Below, piece by piece: positions 63,362 to 64,000 of a DNA stretch of 64,000 bases; the stretch's first letter is position 1; each line of letters begins with the position of its first letter. The notes below the pieces were generated by a model. The model was not told the DNA's origin. It made no database searches and saw only the letters and a list, made by a program, of their open reading frames with translations. Both the position numbers and the translations under genes were made by a program. Source of the stretch: Pedobacter kyonggii (GTDB taxonomy: Bacteria; Bacteroidota; Bacteroidia; Sphingobacteriales; Sphingobacteriaceae). Location of the stretch: NCBI RefSeq assembly GCF_004310665.1, contig NZ_SIXF01000010.1:1-64000 (forward strand). Direction: 5' to 3'.

Positions 63362-63637
63362 CTAATTTAAATGAAAGGGCTCTTTTTTCATGTTTAATTC
63401 CACATTTTTCTTACGGAATTTTTTATACCACACTACGCCAACAATCATTGCCATTAGGTAAGGAATAGCCAATAAATACAAAACCCCGGTATTTAAACCT
63501 GCTGAAACCGTATTACCATTTTTCACGCCCTGCTCTGCATTAATGCTGCACATGGCACATTGCGCTTGTACATTTGCAGAGAACAGCAATACACAAGCAA
63601 TTGAAAATAAGATAAAAGTGAATGTCTTCTTCATCAT
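63362..63637 (-). CDS. Small membrane protein with CAMC motif
   Basis: A 91-residue protein with a signal peptide (FILFSIACVLLFSANVQAQ) and a mature start CAMCSINAEQG, then one transmembrane helix (LYLLAIPYLMAMIVGVVWY) and a basic tail. The CxxC at the cleavage point could bind metal or form a disulfide. I know the protein as conserved next to DUF983 in this phylum, but not by function. Confidence 0.82.
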   Translation of the reverse strand: MMKKTFTFILFSIACVLLFSANVQAQCAMCSINAEQGVKNGNTVSAGLNTGVLYLLAIPYLMAMIVGVVWYKKFRKKNVELNMKKEPFHLN

Positions 63638-63683
63638 TGCAAATATAAGATTAAACGAGCGGAGGGTGGCAAAAATTATGTCA

Positions 63684-63714
63684 TAAAAAAACCCCGCTGA
63701 TAAGGCGGGGTTTT
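63684..63714 (-). terminator. Bidirectional terminator
   Basis: CCCCGC, a 7-base loop and GCGGGG, with A and T tracts on each side, lie 18 bp after the stop of the partial gene at 63732. The stem is GC-rich and would end transcription in either direction. Confidence 0.85.
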
Positions 63715-63731
63715 AATGAAAGCGTATTGAA

Positions 63732-64000
63732 TTACTTTAATAAAAAGGTCATCACAATTGCAGGATTTTCCACACTTGTCATTCTACCATATAAAACTCC
63801 CCCACTTGAGAAATAATCGAAAGCTACGCGATTATTTAAAATGAAAGTATAAAATCTAGATAGCGGACCTGAAACATATCCACCCGATGGAGCCGAAAAT
63901 TGCGTAAATTTGTATACTCCATTAGCATCTACAGTATAGGTGTATGAAGAAGTAGTTACCCAGCCGCCCGTTTCTGTCGGTCCACTCTGACTGCTCCTGC
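63732..64000 (-). CDS. C-terminal fragment of an unknown secreted-like protein
   Basis: From the window edge leftward, 89 codons end at a TAA (63732-63734). The visible tail includes SYTYTVDANGVYKFTQFSAP, PLSRFYTFILNNRVAFDYFS and VENPAIVMTFLLK. The Gly/Ser/Tyr-rich, alternating pattern looks like a beta-sandwich or lipocalin-like exported domain. The start is outside the window, so the function cannot be judged. The terminator just downstream confirms the gene end. Confidence 0.7.
   Translation of the reverse strand, partial: RSSQSGPTETGGWVTTSSYTYTVDANGVYKFTQFSAPSGGYVSGPLSRFYTFILNNRVAFDYFSSGGVLYGRMTSVENPAIVMTFLLK

Overview
The window comes from a Bacteroidota chromosome, most likely a Sphingobacteriaceae member close to Pedobacter. 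The signs are a low-GC sequence, lipoproteins and Sus-era style signal peptides ending in AQ, a giant surface protein with the gliding-motility/type IX secretion C-terminal domain next to PorP/SprF and OmpA proteins, LytTR two-component genes, an M61 peptidase, and interspersed intergenic palindromes (GTCAT-CTGA..., AAACCCGAT...AGCGGGACT) that I associate with this family. The genus is an inference. I see no tRNA, rRNA or CRISPR array.

Layout. 1-0.3 kb: the truncated start of an IS1182-type transposase and the end of its element. 0.3-1.8 kb: two FKBP-type prolyl isomerase lipoproteins. 2.1-8.4 kb: a fatty-acid beta-oxidation group on the minus strand (MarR regulator, fused hydroxyacyl-CoA dehydrogenase/enoyl-CoA hydratase, thiolase, acyl-CoA dehydrogenase); a long-chain acyl-CoA ligase that could feed it lies at 19-20.8 kb. 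8.4-23.5 kb: envelope and housekeeping genes (OmpA porin-like, DUF885 peptidase-like, GAF protein, gamma-glutamyltransferase, TlpA-like thioredoxin, M61 peptidase), with two decayed duplications. 23.9-31 kb: a tripartite RND efflux operon with an extra lipoprotein that looks like a detached RND porter region, followed by an N-acetylglucosamine-kinase-like gene. 31-34.8 kb: single-domain response regulator, DUF4241 protein and HtpG. 34.9-35.8 kb: an orphan HsdR N-terminal-like nuclease domain with a small partner.

35.8-41.3 kb is the most interesting region: a LytTR response regulator, two previously unlisted tiny genes for near-identical Ser/Thr-rich, cysteine-free peptides, a LytS-type histidine kinase and a full-length LanB-type lantibiotic dehydratase. 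Together they look like a small two-component-controlled RiPP locus without a LanC cyclase or an exporter in the window. 41.5-58.1 kb: OmpA/PD40 protein, PorP/SprF-like protein and a 4488-residue repetitive type IX-secreted adhesin containing a 2.5-kb internal tandem duplication and an eleven-unit array of about 270 bp. 58.3-60.9 kb: a divergent NACHT/STAND-like NTPase. 61.3-64 kb: OmpA-like lipoprotein, DUF2461, DUF983 and a small membrane protein, then the 3' end of another secreted-protein-like gene.

Most gene calls rest on recognisable motifs; family names were recalled, not searched. Boundaries of repeats and domains are approximate (tens of bases).
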